A stretch of DNA of 64,000 nt from Ephydatia muelleri. Its lineage: Eukaryota; Porifera; Demospongiae; Spongillida; Spongillidae. The position numbers and the translations under genes are program-made. Positions 1-11,405 of the stretch are shown here, one piece after another. The number at the start of each line of letters is the position of its first letter. The first letter of the stretch is position 1. Location of the stretch: positions 14,285,308 to 14,349,307 of the forward strand of contig JABACO010000003.1 of the NCBI GenBank assembly GCA_013339895.1, in the 5' to 3' direction. Under the pieces are notes generated by a model. That model saw only the letters and a list, made by a program, of their open reading frames with translations. It searched no databases and was not told where the DNA came from.

Positions 1-1211
1 TTACAGATCACATGCATGCTTCTGTTTGGCCCAGCATCGTACATACAACAGTGAGAGGTATGTACTATGTAAATGCATCTAGTTCAGACTATATTATACT
101 TTATCGCGCGTAGGTGTGAGAGTTTTAACTCATGCAGCTATTCGATGTCCCAATATTTTTGCTAGCAAGGATGCTCCACGTTTTGACATCTGTAACAGGA
201 GAGCATAAGATTTCCGTGTTCAGGAGGAATGTATGGAAATCCTGAAAGGTAAACCCATACCAGTTTTTAATTGCATCGTTTACAGCTGCCAATTGGTGTT
301 GAGGGACTACATCAGCTTTACCAGTCCTCACTGTTAATTAGATGCATCTCACCGACATTAAAAGCATTTGTGACCATGGAGCACTTTGTAAGATAGGAAT
401 AAATATTTCTTGTTTACAGTGTCACAGTGTTGCCATCAGAAAACAGGTCATTCAAACACTTTTAGTTTGTCCTCTGAAAATTCTCTTTACTGGATGAGAT
501 TGGAGACATATCCCTCAGTACTGCAACGGACAGCGAATACGGATACTTCCTCCTACTGTTACGCTGTTATCAAAAGTTAGTGAAGTCGGACGTGTGGGAT
601 GGGGTCATTATACTGAATAGCTTATCAATGTTGGTGAACGACAAAGTGTTGCCTTTGACTCAAAGCTATTTCTCATGACCGGAATATTGCCACCTATTAC
701 CTTCATGTGTACTGTGTGTCGAATGCAGTGTTGTATTGTGCGGTTTAATTTTATACCAATCATCTTTAATATTAGTGTATGCCTAACATGGAGCCTCAGT
801 GAACGTTATGTTTATTTATTATAGCATTGGCTATGTCCTGTGATGATTGGGGTACCCAACTTGGACGTCACGTCCCTTACACGCATCATACGACCGTTGC
901 AGCAACCTGATTACATGCGTCACAAAACAAGAGGTCACATGAGTTATATCATGCTTGACGTGCAGTTTCCGCCACTTGATAAACAGATGGCATCTCAAAA
1001 TCATCATATTAATTGAATGCACAAGTGTTGGCTTTTCCATCAACTATTGACAAGCTAGAATCATCGTTTGTTGTCATTTGGTGTTATTGCTGGTGATGAT
1101 GTCATGACTTGATACTATGAGACGTGCATTCCCATTATTTGTATGCTGTTAGAGATGTTAGAGATGGTCTCACGACCCGACTGACATGCATCATGCTTTA
1201 TCGCATTGATA
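1..1211. repeat. Duplicated flank left of Gypsy copy 1
   Basis: No gene is supported here. The stretch is homologous to 55312-57232 from the first base onward, so the homology probably runs past the window edge. The right copy carries an extra insertion (about 55670-56616). This copy carries about 260 bases (about 661-925) absent from the right copy. The shared sequence lies outside the LTR, so the two Gypsy copies reflect duplication of a locus rather than two independent insertions. Confidence 0.75.
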
Positions 1212-1327
1212 TGTAATGCGAGCATGCGCAGTTAGGCATTACGCAGTATTGATGTAAATCCACTTTATTTTCTATGTAGCTGCTAGAGTAATCTAGCGCT
1301 CCCTGCACCCTTTCTGGTATCATTATA
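1212..1327 (+). repeat. 5' LTR of Gypsy copy 1
   Basis: This is a 116-bp LTR starting TGTAATG and ending CATTATA. The paralogue at 57233-57340 ends CATTACA, the perfect inverted partner of TGTAATG. One base separates its end from the primer-binding site. It is very short for a Gypsy LTR. Confidence 0.75.
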
Positions 1328-1328
1328 T

Positions 1329-1346
1329 TGGCGTAGTCGGCAGGAT
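1329..1346 (+). other. Primer-binding site, tRNA-Ser
   Basis: The 18 bases TGGCGTAGTCGGCAGGAT are the exact complement of the CCA-tailed 3' end of the conserved animal tRNA-Ser (AGA/UGA type), as recalled. The site starts one base after the LTR, as expected for minus-strand priming. Its last two bases overlap the gag ATG at 1345. Confidence 0.8.
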
Positions 1347-1838
1347 GGCTAGCGAGCCGGTATTGCTGCCTGAACCTTACAGTGGTGAGTCGGGCAGTTG
1401 GGCCGACTGGATAGATCATTTCGAATGCATTGCGGAGGTGAATAAATGGGCTACCGAAGAGAAAAAAGCTGAAGTGGCTACGGGTCCGCCTCACTGAGAA
1501 GGCTCTAACGGCCTTGAGGAAACTGCCGGAAAGCGCGCGTAACATGCAACTACTCTGAGTGCCGAACTGCTTTAAAAAACCGGTTCGACCCCGACAGCAA
1601 GAGGGAGCTTTACGTCGCTGAACTCCACACGCGAACGAGAGGAATGACTGAGGATTGGGCGTCATTGGGAGACTCGCTAAGAGTACTGGCGGACAAGGCG
1701 TACGGTATCCTGACCTTGAAGAAAGGGCTCGAGAGTGCCTAGCGGTAAACCAATTTCTCTCCCAAGTTCATAACCAACAGGTCGCCTTCGGTGTAAAGTA
1801 GAAGAGACCAGAAAAATACACTCCATTGTTGTACAGTA
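1345..1838 (+). pseudogene. gag remnant, Gypsy copy 1
   Basis: The ATG at 1345 overlaps the primer site and opens MASEPVLLPEPYSGES, the start of a Gypsy gag. The frame meets a stop after about 50 codons and continues only in pieces, matched by copy 2 at 57443-57685. The zinc-knuckle part seen in copy 2 is missing here because of a deletion before 1801. Confidence 0.65.
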
Positions 1839-2190
1839 TTCACAATTGACACCGGAGCAGCTGTTTCACTTGTTCGACAAGACGTGTGGTCGAGGGCTGT
1901 AAACAAGAATGGTGGTCTTCAGTTGGTATCATGGTTGGGACAAACATTGGTTGGAGTGAATGGATCACCACTGCATACGCATGGACAGCCGATTCACGTT
2001 GCAAGATAAGTCCTTTGAAGCCAGTGACATAGTGACCAGTGATCTCAAGGTCGAGGTGATCCTCGGGGGTGAAATACAGCTGTGTAATTGATTGTGGGTG
2101 TAAAATGTTAAGTATCCCATCCAAGCATATTTCCATGAAGTTCCTGGGGAGCACTGCCGCACCAACTAGAGAAGTAGACCTAGTCACAGT
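1839..2190 (+). pseudogene. Retropepsin remnant, Gypsy copy 1
   Basis: The aspartic-protease motif DTGAAVSLVRQDV is readable from 1848, with D-T-G-A at 1848-1859. A short insertion after the motif, relative to copy 2, and later frame breaks disrupt the domain. Confidence 0.65.
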
Positions 2191-2472
2191 TGAGAAACGT
2201 CTTGTACCACCGTAAAGTAAGACTGAAATTATGGTGAGCGTCGTCGCTCAGAGTGCAGAAGGAGGTACATGCATATGGATGGTTGAAGGTCGTGGTCGAT
2301 CTGGAGTGATGGTAGCACATGCCATCGTGAGACCATTGTCAAGAGTCATCCCCTTGCGTTAATCCTGGTGAAGAAGTAGTCATGGTTACAAAGGGTGTTA
2401 CCATAGCGTCAATGGAGCAACTGTAGGAAGCCAAAAACCACAACATGTGTGACATGAAAACCAGAAGTATCA

Positions 2473-4017
2473 TTGCAAAACCAGTCCTTGGTATGGGATA
2501 TGGTCATGAAGGCTGGAAAAAACATTAGCATGGCTGAAAAAGAACGGCTGTATTTGGTTTTGTTGGAGTTCGCGGACGTTTTCTCTCTGCAGCCAGAGGA
2601 GCATGGGCACACTACTGTACTTCAGCACCGCATAGACACTGGAAGTTCACACCCGATCCTTCAGCATCCACAGCGGATTCCACAGCACTCAGAGAAGAGG
2701 TGAGACGACTCCTCGACGAGATGTTAAAGAAGGACGTAATACAGCAGTCTAGCAGTCCCTGGTCTTCCCCGATCGTTCTGGTGAAAAAGAAGGCTAGGGT
2801 GGATCGACACGATTTTTTGTTGACTATCGGAAGCTAAATGCTGTAACAAAAAAGGACGCTTACCCGTTGCCACGTGTGGATGACACGTTAGACACACTTG
2901 CTGGATCAAAGTTCTTCTCCACATTAGACCTCGTGAACGGCTATTGGTAGGTTGACGTGAGGGAGGAAGACCGCCAAAAAACGGCTTTCGCGACTAGTGA
3001 AGGGCTATTTGAGTTTAAGGTAATGCCTTTTGGGCTCTGCAACGCGCCAGTTACTTTTCAGCGTTTGATTGATCGAGTCCTGAAATATTTGAAGTGGACT
3101 GAGTGTTTAGTTTACCTTGACGATATAGTTATTGTTGGTAGGACGTTTGATGAGCATTTGCGTCATGTTGCTAATGTTCTCTCCCACTTGAGACAGGCTG
3201 GGCTAAATTTGAAGCCCGAAAAGTGCTACTTTCTGCAGCAAGAGGTGTGGTATTTGGGCCACATAATCTCCGAAGAAGGCATTGCTACAGACCCCAGCAA
3301 AATCGCAGCCGTTAGTAGTCGGCCTGTCCCTCTCTGCAATAAAGACATTCAGAGATTTCTGAGGTTGGCTAACTATATTACAGACGCTTCATAAAGAACT
3401 TTGCCGACATTTCTAAACCCTTGCACAAGAAAAAAACACACCCTTTGAATGGACAGATGATTGCCAAAATGCCTTTACGCACTTTAGTCATAGCACTTGT
3501 TTTGGCTTTCCCGGAGTATGGACAATTTTTGTTTTCGACACTGATGCTAGTAATGTGGGAATAGAAGCCGTCCTAGTCTCGTACCCAGACCCGACTGACG
3601 TAAGCATTATCGCATAATGTACGCCATTATACATTATGCGATAATGCTTACGTCAGTCGAGACTAGGGCCGTCCTGTCTCAGATCCGTGGTGATGGATCG
3701 GAGCCTATATGCAAGTCGCTCTCTGACCAGACAGGAGCGTCAATACTGGGTGACCCATCGTGAACTATTGACTGTGTTGAATTCGTTCAGCATTTTTGAC
3801 ACTATCTTTTGGGATGCCAATTCACCCTTCGAACTAACCATAGTTCCATCGTCTGGATTCAGAACTTAAGGAACCGGAAGGCCAACTCGCTCGCTTGCTG
3901 GAGAGACTTCAAGAATACGATTTCAAGGTGGTGCATCGCCGAGGCACACAGCACAATAACGTCGATGCCCTATGTAAACAGTATGGGCGTGGCAGCCACC
4001 TTGTAGGAGCAGTTATG
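2473..4017 (+). pseudogene. Reverse transcriptase-RNase H remnant, Gypsy copy 1
   Basis: The RT is readable at 2473-2703 and 2957-3394, with MPFGLCNAPVTFQRL and the catalytic CLVYLDDIVIVG. The intervening part is frameshifted. RNase H follows in fragments to about 4017, with a palindrome inserted at 3575-3667. Copy 2 (58869-60330) has the same text with different breaks, so the two copies decayed independently after they separated. Confidence 0.8.
3567..3675. mobile_element. 93-bp foldback MITE inside Gypsy copy 1
   Basis: An insertion at 3575-3667 is nearly a perfect palindrome, with ends AGTCTCG and CGAGACTA. It is flanked by the 8-bp direct repeat GCCGTCCT at 3567-3574 and 3668-3675. Copy 2 has a single GCCGTCCT at the same point, so it shows the empty site. 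An 8-bp duplication fits a hAT-type transposase. This family assignment is inferred. Confidence 0.75.
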
Positions 4018-4019
4018 CA

Positions 4020-5460
4020 GTGGCTTTTCAGACCTACACTCCTGAGGATATCAAGAAATTGCAAAATGACGATCCTGCAATTGGACCCGTTCTGCGAGCA
4101 GTTGAAAGTGGCAACTACCCACCAGAAGATTCCGTGAAGTCATGGAGTCTAGAGGGGCGGTCCTTACTGCAGCAGTCCAAAATGCTCCAGATGTTAGATG
4201 GGGTTCTGTGGAGACGATTTTTGAATGGGGATGCTCCTTGCCAAGCTATAGTACTGCCTTCAGTGCTGCGAGACAATGTGCTCGAGAAATTGCACGCTGA
4301 TGTGTGGGGAGGTCACCTAGGAGAAGCAAAACTGATGCATCGTGTGTAGGAGCGGTGCTACTGGCCTGCATGGCTACTCAGAGAGCGTGAAAGTTTGGTG
4401 CAGGACGACGTGTGTCAAGTGTGCCTGAAGGAAGTCGCCATCCCTCAAAGGAGGGCTTCCATGCAGACAATGCAAGCAGGGTATCCTATGCACATCGTAG
4501 CAGTGACACAATGGGACCTCTACCAGTGATCGCTGACGGAAATAAGTACGTGCTTGTTGTAGTTGACTACTTCACAAGGTGGGTTGAGGCATATGGGATA
4601 CCAAAGGAAGAAGCCACCACAGTAGCCAAGAAATTGGTGGATGAAGTATTTTGCCACTTCTCACCACCCGAACAACTGCATTCAGATCAGGAAGACAATT
4701 TGAATCGGAGTTACTACAGGAGCTGTGTAAATTGCTCCAGGTACGCAAGACCCATTATCACCCACAATGTAATGGAGTTGTCGAACGTTTCAATAGAATG
4801 TTGCTGGACATGCTGTCGACTACAGTGGGCGACCACCCATCCGACTGGCCAAAGTATTAGGAAGCTTTGTCTTGCCTGCAACTCGAGTGTGCACTCTCCA
4901 TTCTCCTTTATGTTTGGACGGCAAGTCCGACTGCCAGTCCACCTGATGTACGGCACCAGCTCGCCAGTCTCCCAAGGTATCCCAATGTATGTGAAGTCAC
5001 TGCAGCACACCTTGAAAGAAGCTCACGAGTTTGTTCGGGTAAAATGTCAAGTAGAGCATAGCAGACAAAAGATGCTATATGCACGGAAAAATGTATATCA
5101 AGTCGGGGATATGGTCTACTACATATATAGCTATGTGATACCACGGGGCAAGTCTAGGAAATTGCACAATCTATATGGAAAGGGCCGTTTCGGGTAGAAG
5201 AGATATTAGGCGAGAGCGTCTACAAAATCCGAACCCCAAAAGGTGATAAGCCTAAAATAATCCATTTCGACAGACTCAAGCCGTTTCTTTCGAGTACTGA
5301 CGTCCGTGATGTGAGACGGACTGATGAGAACACCTCTACAACTACACCTTTGAAGCCCCCGCCAGTTATCGGTTCAGGGACGAAACTGCTGGAAAGTTCT
5401 GGCGATGTAACCGATGATGAGACTGAAAACCCGCACGAGGAACTCCTACAATAGAAGACG
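4020..5460 (+). pseudogene. Integrase remnant, Gypsy copy 1
   Basis: The H2C2 zinc-binding region (HADVWGGHLGEAKL) lies near 4290-4350. The core follows with a catalytic Asp in VLVVVDYFTRWVEAY (about 4549-4593), a second Asp in LHSDQ (about 4676-4690) and the Glu in NGVVERFNRML (about 4768-4800). The core is split over several frames. A C-terminal tail rich in Pro, Thr and Glu runs to about 5460. Copy 2 lost this whole part, so this is the only view of the family's integrase in the window. Confidence 0.75.
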
Positions 5461-5572
5461 AACCTGAACCAGAAACAGTTCAACCTCCTGCAGGCCGTTA
5501 AGAAGGTTCCGCACAGATATTCATAAGAAGAGTTCCAGATCGCTATGGGACATACGTACAACACTGAACTGC

Positions 5573-5585
5573 AGAGGGGGAGTGG
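5573..5585 (+). other. Polypurine tract of Gypsy copy 1
   Basis: AGAGGGGGAGTGG lies directly before the TGTAATG start of the 3' LTR. This is the standard position of the plus-strand primer. Confidence 0.65.
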
Positions 5586-5670
5586 TGTAATGCGATCATG
5601 CGCAGTTAGGCGTTACGTAATTTTATATATACTATAAGGCAAGATGACCGCCTATGTATGGGCCATTATA
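5586..5670 (+). repeat. 3' LTR of Gypsy copy 1
   Basis: It begins TGTAATGCGATCATGCGCAG, nearly the same as the 5' LTR over about 40 bases, then diverges, and ends CATTATA like the 5' LTR. The 85-bp length suggests an internal deletion. The next bases (5671-5690) look like a decayed copy of the primer-site region. Confidence 0.6.
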
Positions 5671-5961
5671 TTGCCCTCGGCAGATTGGCATGTATGCTCG
5701 TTTAGTGTGAGTGCATCTCTAAACCAATACGAGAATACGCAACATAAACATAGAGATGCATATTTTTTACGGCCAGTATAGGTAATTTTATTCAACGTTT
5801 CATGCCTCAATGTAGATTATGGAGAATCAATTGTGATAGCTTTCTCAGCATTGAGTCAGAGAGAATTAGTTTTGTGAGCTTAAGAGATCCCAAAATTGAC
5901 ATAAAAAATGATGTCAGAACACACAGGAGGCCTAAATGGTTATATATTGTACAGTACTAAC

Positions 5962-6726
5962 CTTGTTCGCACGTGAGTTGTAGTAGCCCACGTGATCCCA
6001 TGTTGCAATAAAAAGCCACACGGGGGTGAAGTTGGGTCCAGTCAAAACGGATGGAACGTCACGGACTGCGTTTGCTAGAAGTGAAGTATCATTTGTAGTT
6101 CTATACCACACAGATCCTGCACCACGAGTATCAACGTCAGAGAAAAATGGTGCAATCATTGGACTCCCAGTAATAGGAAACGGTTTTGGAGAGTAGCCAG
6201 AATAAGCTGCATTGAATGTTATATCACCATTGTTATTAACCTGCAAACAAAACAAAACGCAATATTGCATGCATTAGACGTTCCTACACCGCTACAGTGT
6301 AATGCATGCGGTATATCTACTCTCTCATATAGTACTGCTAAGGATTATTCAGCGATGTCTACCATGTGCAAGGCAATGGTGCTATAATGGTCATGCATGT
6401 AGGAACATGCATGGGAACTCGTTAAACAGAAGCACGGAAATGAGTCAACATGGGAGCAATGCATAAATAGGAGCCTCTAATGGGAAGTTGAGGGAACCAG
6501 AAATTACAATGGCACGTTGTGCGACATCAAAACTTACGTAAAGTTTTGTTTGCGAAGTACCAAAAAACAAGAATGGTGATGGCAGTAGTATTGCACCAGA
6601 AGATCCGTCATCGGAAGTGGGCAGTCTGCTATCACCAGCTGCAGATCCGTATGAATAAAATGAACTCAAAGGGATCGCCGTCCCGAATGGAGTGCACATC
6701 ACCAACAGTAAAACGAACACCGCCAT
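5962..6726 (-). CDS. NIDO-domain protein, 5' exons: signal peptide and first NIDO half
   Basis: Exon 1 (6538-6726) starts at ATG and gives 63 codons. A hydrophobic signal peptide (MAVFVLLLVMCTPFGTA) is followed by FYSYGSAAGDSRLPTSDDGS and ends at a GTAAGT donor. Exon 2 (5962-6240) follows a TTTGCAG acceptor and gives 93 codons, including VNNNGDITF, IAPFFSDVDTRGAGSVWYR and LFIATWDHVGYYNSRANK, then a GTTAGT donor. This is the N-terminal half of a NIDO (nidogen-like) domain of a secreted or surface protein. Both exons are phase 0. No second half follows on this strand; the sequence runs into Gypsy copy 1. The fitting half lies at 53021-53306. The protein probably continues left of the window. 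Confidence 0.85.
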
Positions 6727-6952
6727 CGAGACTGACTTTAATTTATGTGGTCTGTGAGGGCATAAAATGCAGAAACACTGGGGGTTACCTCACATGAGTA
6801 CTTTAGTGTATACATGCATGTATGATACAGTAGCGGCTCGCACATCGCACATCGCACATTCGCACATCAGCAAAATTAACTCAATTCACCTGGAAATTGT
6901 AGAAACGGTTAGTTTTCGTAGCAAACCTTTGAGTTTTGCCACTAGCAATCTA

Positions 6953-7018
6953 ATGACTTCACTGTTTATACGGCCGAAGCTAATTGACATGTTGGGCTCG
7001 TATAAACAGTGAAGTCAT
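6953..7018. repeat. Short hairpin with 20-bp arms
   Basis: Arms reading ATGACTTCACTGTTTATACG and its reverse complement flank a loop of about 25 bases. It could be the remnant of a foldback element. Confidence 0.7.
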
Positions 7019-7210
7019 CACAGTGCATAGCGTGATACTTAAACATACAAAAGTTTCATCCTTTTTTGAATATCTTGATTCTCTAAAATTACTGATTGGA
7101 AGTATTGAAATTCTGATCACAGAATATTGTTTGGGAACCATCTGGCAATAAGTGTTCGTGAAATCAATATCACTCACGTGACATCTTGGGCTAACACTAA
7201 TTTATTTTCA

Positions 7211-8038
7211 GTTGGGAAAGTTTCCGAGAAAAGGGACCTAGCGTGTATTATAAAAAAGCATAATAAAAATGCCTTACGTTTGAAATGCTATAACTTCCGA
7301 AGGGTTAACGCTATCGTCTTCCTATTTTCAGCACTTCATACTACACCATTTCTCTATGGTAAAATACATTTTGGGATCTTGAACATGCTCCATGCCAGTA
7401 TCGCGATGTCCGATACCCCAAGGGGTTCAAACCCGCCATAACTTTCTGTAGGAGTAATCAAATCGCTTCAAATTCGGTTTGTAGGTGGAGAGGTCCTATA
7501 TCTATCTATTTGTTCTGTTCGTTAATTTTTATGCAATCCGTTACGGAGATACAGTTGAACAAACTACGTGCACATTTTCGCGCTCGTTTCACGCCAATGA
7601 TTTGGGCAAATTGCGCTCCGCTCAATGTATGGGGAGGCGGGGATTATTACATTGGCGCGAATCAAGCGGGAAAACGTGCACGTAGTTTATTCAACTGTAT
7701 CTCCGTAACAGATGGCATAAAAATTAACGAACAGAACAAATCGATAGGTATAGGACCTCTCTACCTACATACCGAATTTGAAGCGATTTCATTACTCCTA
7801 CAGAAAGTTATGGCGGGTTTGAACCCGGTGGGGTATCGAACGTTGCAATACTGGCAAGGAGCAAGTGCAAGATCCCAAAAAGTATTTTACCATAGAGAAA
7901 TGGTGTAATATGAAGTGCTGAAAATAGGAAGACGATAGCGTTAACCCTTCGGAAGTTATAGCATTTCAAACGTAAGGCATTTTTATTATGCTTTTTTATA
8001 ATACACGCTAGGTCCCTTTTCTCGGAAACTTTCCCAGT
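7211..8038. repeat. 0.83-kb palindromic foldback element
   Basis: The left arm from GTTGGGAAAGTTTCCGAG is matched in reverse complement by an arm ending CTCGGAAACTTTCCCAG. The arms are about 400 bp and the centre is near 7624. Blocks such as CACTTCATACTACACC also occur in the elements at 8396-8641 and 8645-12372. Open frames inside are unlike any known protein and are treated as chance. Confidence 0.8.
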
Positions 8039-8395
8039 TACTGCTCCACCGTTTTTAGTGGATCCGTACGATCTTATCTTTCAATTTCTCTCACTTTACC
8101 TAATTGGCTATATGTGTGGGGAGAGTAAGGGGATATAGGTGCCACTACGGACGTTGTTTCCTTTGCTTCGTTGTATATGCTTCTACATACATGTACATGT
8201 ATCTTAGATGTGCATACACTGAAAATATAAATAAGAACAATGAAATGACGTTGAAACGAACTTGAGCATTATATAAGGTCTGAAAAACATCAAATGCAGA
8301 CACCAATATGATCATGCATGCAAACTGAATTGTGCGTTTACATTTGCAACACACAGGATACGGATAAGAGATTATATACCATATCCAGATATGAT

Positions 8396-8641
8396 ATATG
8401 GGACAGTTTCCGTGAAAATTGCCCCACGGTTAAAATGTTATAAAAATGCATCGCGTTTGAATCGCTATAACTTCCCAACGGATCCTATTTTCAACACTTC
8501 ATACTACACCTTTTCACTATGAAGTGTTGAAAATAGGAAGTCGATAGCGTTATCCGTTGGGAAGTTATATAGCGATTCAAACGCGATGCATTTTTATAAC
8601 ATTTTAACCGTGGGGCAATTTTCGCGGAAACTGTCCCATAT
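8396..8641. repeat. 246-bp palindromic foldback element
   Basis: It is a near-perfect palindrome from ATATGGGACAGTTTCCG to the complementary CGGAAACTGTCCCATAT, with arms of about 115 bp and a short loop near 8510. The end motif is almost the same as that of the adjacent 3.7-kb element, making this a minimal family member. Confidence 0.85.
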
Positions 8642-9399
8642 ACTATATGGGTCAGTTTCCGAGAAAATGAAAAGTGGCTATGTATATAAAAAGTTATAAA
8701 AATGCTTCACGTTTGAATCGCTAAAACTCCATAACGGTTTAAGCTATAAACTTCCTATTTTCTACACTTCATACTACACCATTTCTCTACAGTCAAATAT
8801 TTTTGGGGGTCTTGCACTTGCTCCGTGCCCGTATTCCAACGTCCGATACTCCACAGGGTATGAACCCGTCATAACTTTCGGCAGGAGTAATCAAATCACT
8901 TCAAATTCGGTTTATAGGTAGAGGAATCCTATAGCTATTGATTTGTTCTGATCCGTTGCGGAGATACAGGTGTGCAAAGTTAATGCACCTTTCCTGCTCG
9001 ATTTGCCCAGGCAACCCTAGTTCCATCCTCCCATTCCGCATGAATATTAATCACTTCCTTGTTCCGCCCATTCTCCGCCTTAAACTAAGAAGATGAGTTA
9101 TCACTTCGTATGACGATCGTACCGAATTAACGGATCCAAGTGAATGGTTGTCAGCTAGCGCCTGATGGTTGTCGCCGCCTCCCACGTCGCGGACGCGCGT
9201 AAGGATTTTTTTTCCTAGTCACTCGCATAACCTTTCGGTACCTAGTAGTGTATTATAAAGCTTTCCCACATTCGCTTGCTTAACACTGCAGGGATGCTAT
9301 AACTTAGCTCACATAGCACGTGAACATGCACTACGCACTTGCATTGTTACCTGCCACACACCTACCTACTGTATCTTTGCACACACTAACACGCCTACG

Positions 9400-9402
<3 letters not shown>

Positions 9403-9488
<86 letters not shown>
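9403..9488. repeat. CA microsatellite, left arm
   Basis: A dinucleotide CA tract of more than 40 units lies inside the left arm of the foldback. Long open frames here are His/Thr runs and are artefacts. Confidence 0.95.
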
Positions 9489-9490
<2 letters not shown>

Positions 9491-10296
9491 CACACACAGA
9501 TTGGGCTTGTACCACTTGCAGAGACTTTGGGTTCTTATTTCTCACACTGGCTCTAGACTGTTTCCCCCCCCTCTCTAGCAAGGTACTTGTTCAGGAATGG
9601 TATTGCAGCAAAGTAATTTGGTAGACAGTACTGTAACACTACATCTACATCTAGTTTTTAGAAACAAGAGATGGAATTCACTGCAAGTGGGAGCAAGAGG
9701 CAGAAAGAACGACGAAAATGTTAGCTAGGTTTAAAGAATTGCGAAAGCATTGTTTCACAAGGTGTTGTGAGTCTCATGTTGCATGATGCAAGAGAACCAG
9801 TCATAAGGGAGCTCGACATGTAGAAGTTGTCAATTATATAAAACAATAGAGAGCGACACATTACGAGTACAAAAGCTCAGTCCCATACAGGAATTGAGAA
9901 TAGAATCAGTGTCCTCTTAAATATGCATATGAGCAGTTCGATAGAACTGAATGCAAGTGTATGTGCAGTGAACAAGTTCACACCTTGCATGCAATGTACA
10001 TGAGTTTTGTATGTGTGTATAGTGTGCACCATGTTTAGACAGGTATAATGTTTGCCACGGTGTGTGTGTATGTGGTAGCCGCATGTCCCATACGATGTAC
10101 ATACATCGTGTTTGTCCCCATTGGATTGGTCCTCTATACATACACTTGCAACCTATGTGCAGACAAAGGAGAAACTACAGAGAAACCAGTCACGTGGGAA
10201 CTCCACATGCATGAAGAGAATGCAGTTACATTTACACAATGTGTGCACGTGCATAAGAGTGTGAGAGTTACTGTGAGGTCATGTTCACATATTCTG

Positions 10297-10751
10297 CTGT
10301 GAGAAATAAGAGACCAAACTCTTTGCAAACTTGTGGTACAGAACTGAATGGACATAGCATAAAGAACACAGTGAAGTGTAGCAAGGTTATGCCAGATGGA
10401 AGAATGATGTGAGTACATAGGAGCTTAAAAGCCTTCACACGTCATGTTACATAGTGTTATTTATTGCCTAGTGTATAACTCTGTGTGTGTGTGTATGTGT
10501 GTGTGTGTGTGTGAGGATGGTGTACAGGCTATTTACATAATGTGTGCACAGGTGTGTACATTCATGCAAATGTACGATTTGTGAAAACAGTGAGAGAAAT
10601 AAGAATCCAAAGTCACTGCAAGCAGTACAAGCCCAATCTGTGTGTGTGTGTGCACATGTGTGTACTTTCATGTACATGTACGATTTGTGAAAACAATATT
10701 AGAAATAAGAACCCAAAGTCTCTGCAAGTGGTACAAGCCCAGTCTGTGTGT

Positions 10752-10782
<31 letters not shown>

Positions 10783-11043
10783 GGGGGGGGGGGTACAGGC
10801 TATTTACATAACTATGCAAGGTGTGTTGTTACACATGTACATGCTTTGTGAATAAAGGTGTGAGAAATAAGAGCCCAAAGTCACTGCAAGTGGTACAAGC
10901 CCAGTCTCTGTGTGCGTGTGTGTGCATATGCATGTGTGTGTGCATTCATGCACATGTACGATTTGTGAAAACAGTGAGAGAAATAAGAACCCAAAGTCTC
11001 TGCAAGTGGTACAAGCCCAGTCTGTGTGTGTGCATGTGTATGT

Positions 11044-11075
<32 letters not shown>

Positions 11076-11222
11076 TTGTGACGAATATGGTGTACGGGCT
11101 ATTTACATAACAATGCAAGTATGTTCTTGCACATGTACATGGTTTAATAACAATGCAAGTATGTTCTTGCACATGTGCATGCTTTGTGTGAGAAATAAGT
11201 CACTGCAAGTGGTACAAGCCCA

Positions 11223-11261
<39 letters not shown>

Positions 11262-11405
11262 CATGTATGTGTGTGTATGCATGTATGTGTGTGTGCATGT
11301 ATGTGTATGCGTGTGTGTGAGTGCACAGGGATGTACACATGTACGATTTGTGAAAACAATATTACAAATAAGAACCCAAAGTCACTGCAAGTTATACAAG
11401 CCCCG

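Larger units (their letters stand above)
1212..5670 (+). mobile_element. Ty3/Gypsy retrotransposon copy 1, decayed, both LTRs
   Basis: This is an LTR element with the usual Gypsy order: 5' LTR, tRNA-Ser primer site, gag, protease, reverse transcriptase, RNase H, integrase, polypurine tract, 3' LTR. Every coding region is broken by frameshifts and stops, and a 93-bp foldback sits in the RNase H region. It is paralogous to 57233-60424 but extends further 3'. The LTRs differ clearly beyond their first 40 bases, so the insertion is old. It is not expected to be autonomous. Confidence 0.88.

Noticed and set aside
4714..5144. Minus-strand open frames of 78-98 codons opposite the integrase of Gypsy copy 1
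   Set aside because: They overlap the recognisable integrase on the other strand and show no domain of their own.
10542..11225. Possible CRISPR-like array of regularly repeated units
   Set aside because: Unit spacing is irregular, spacers are TG tracts, and the context is animal DNA; it is a minisatellite.
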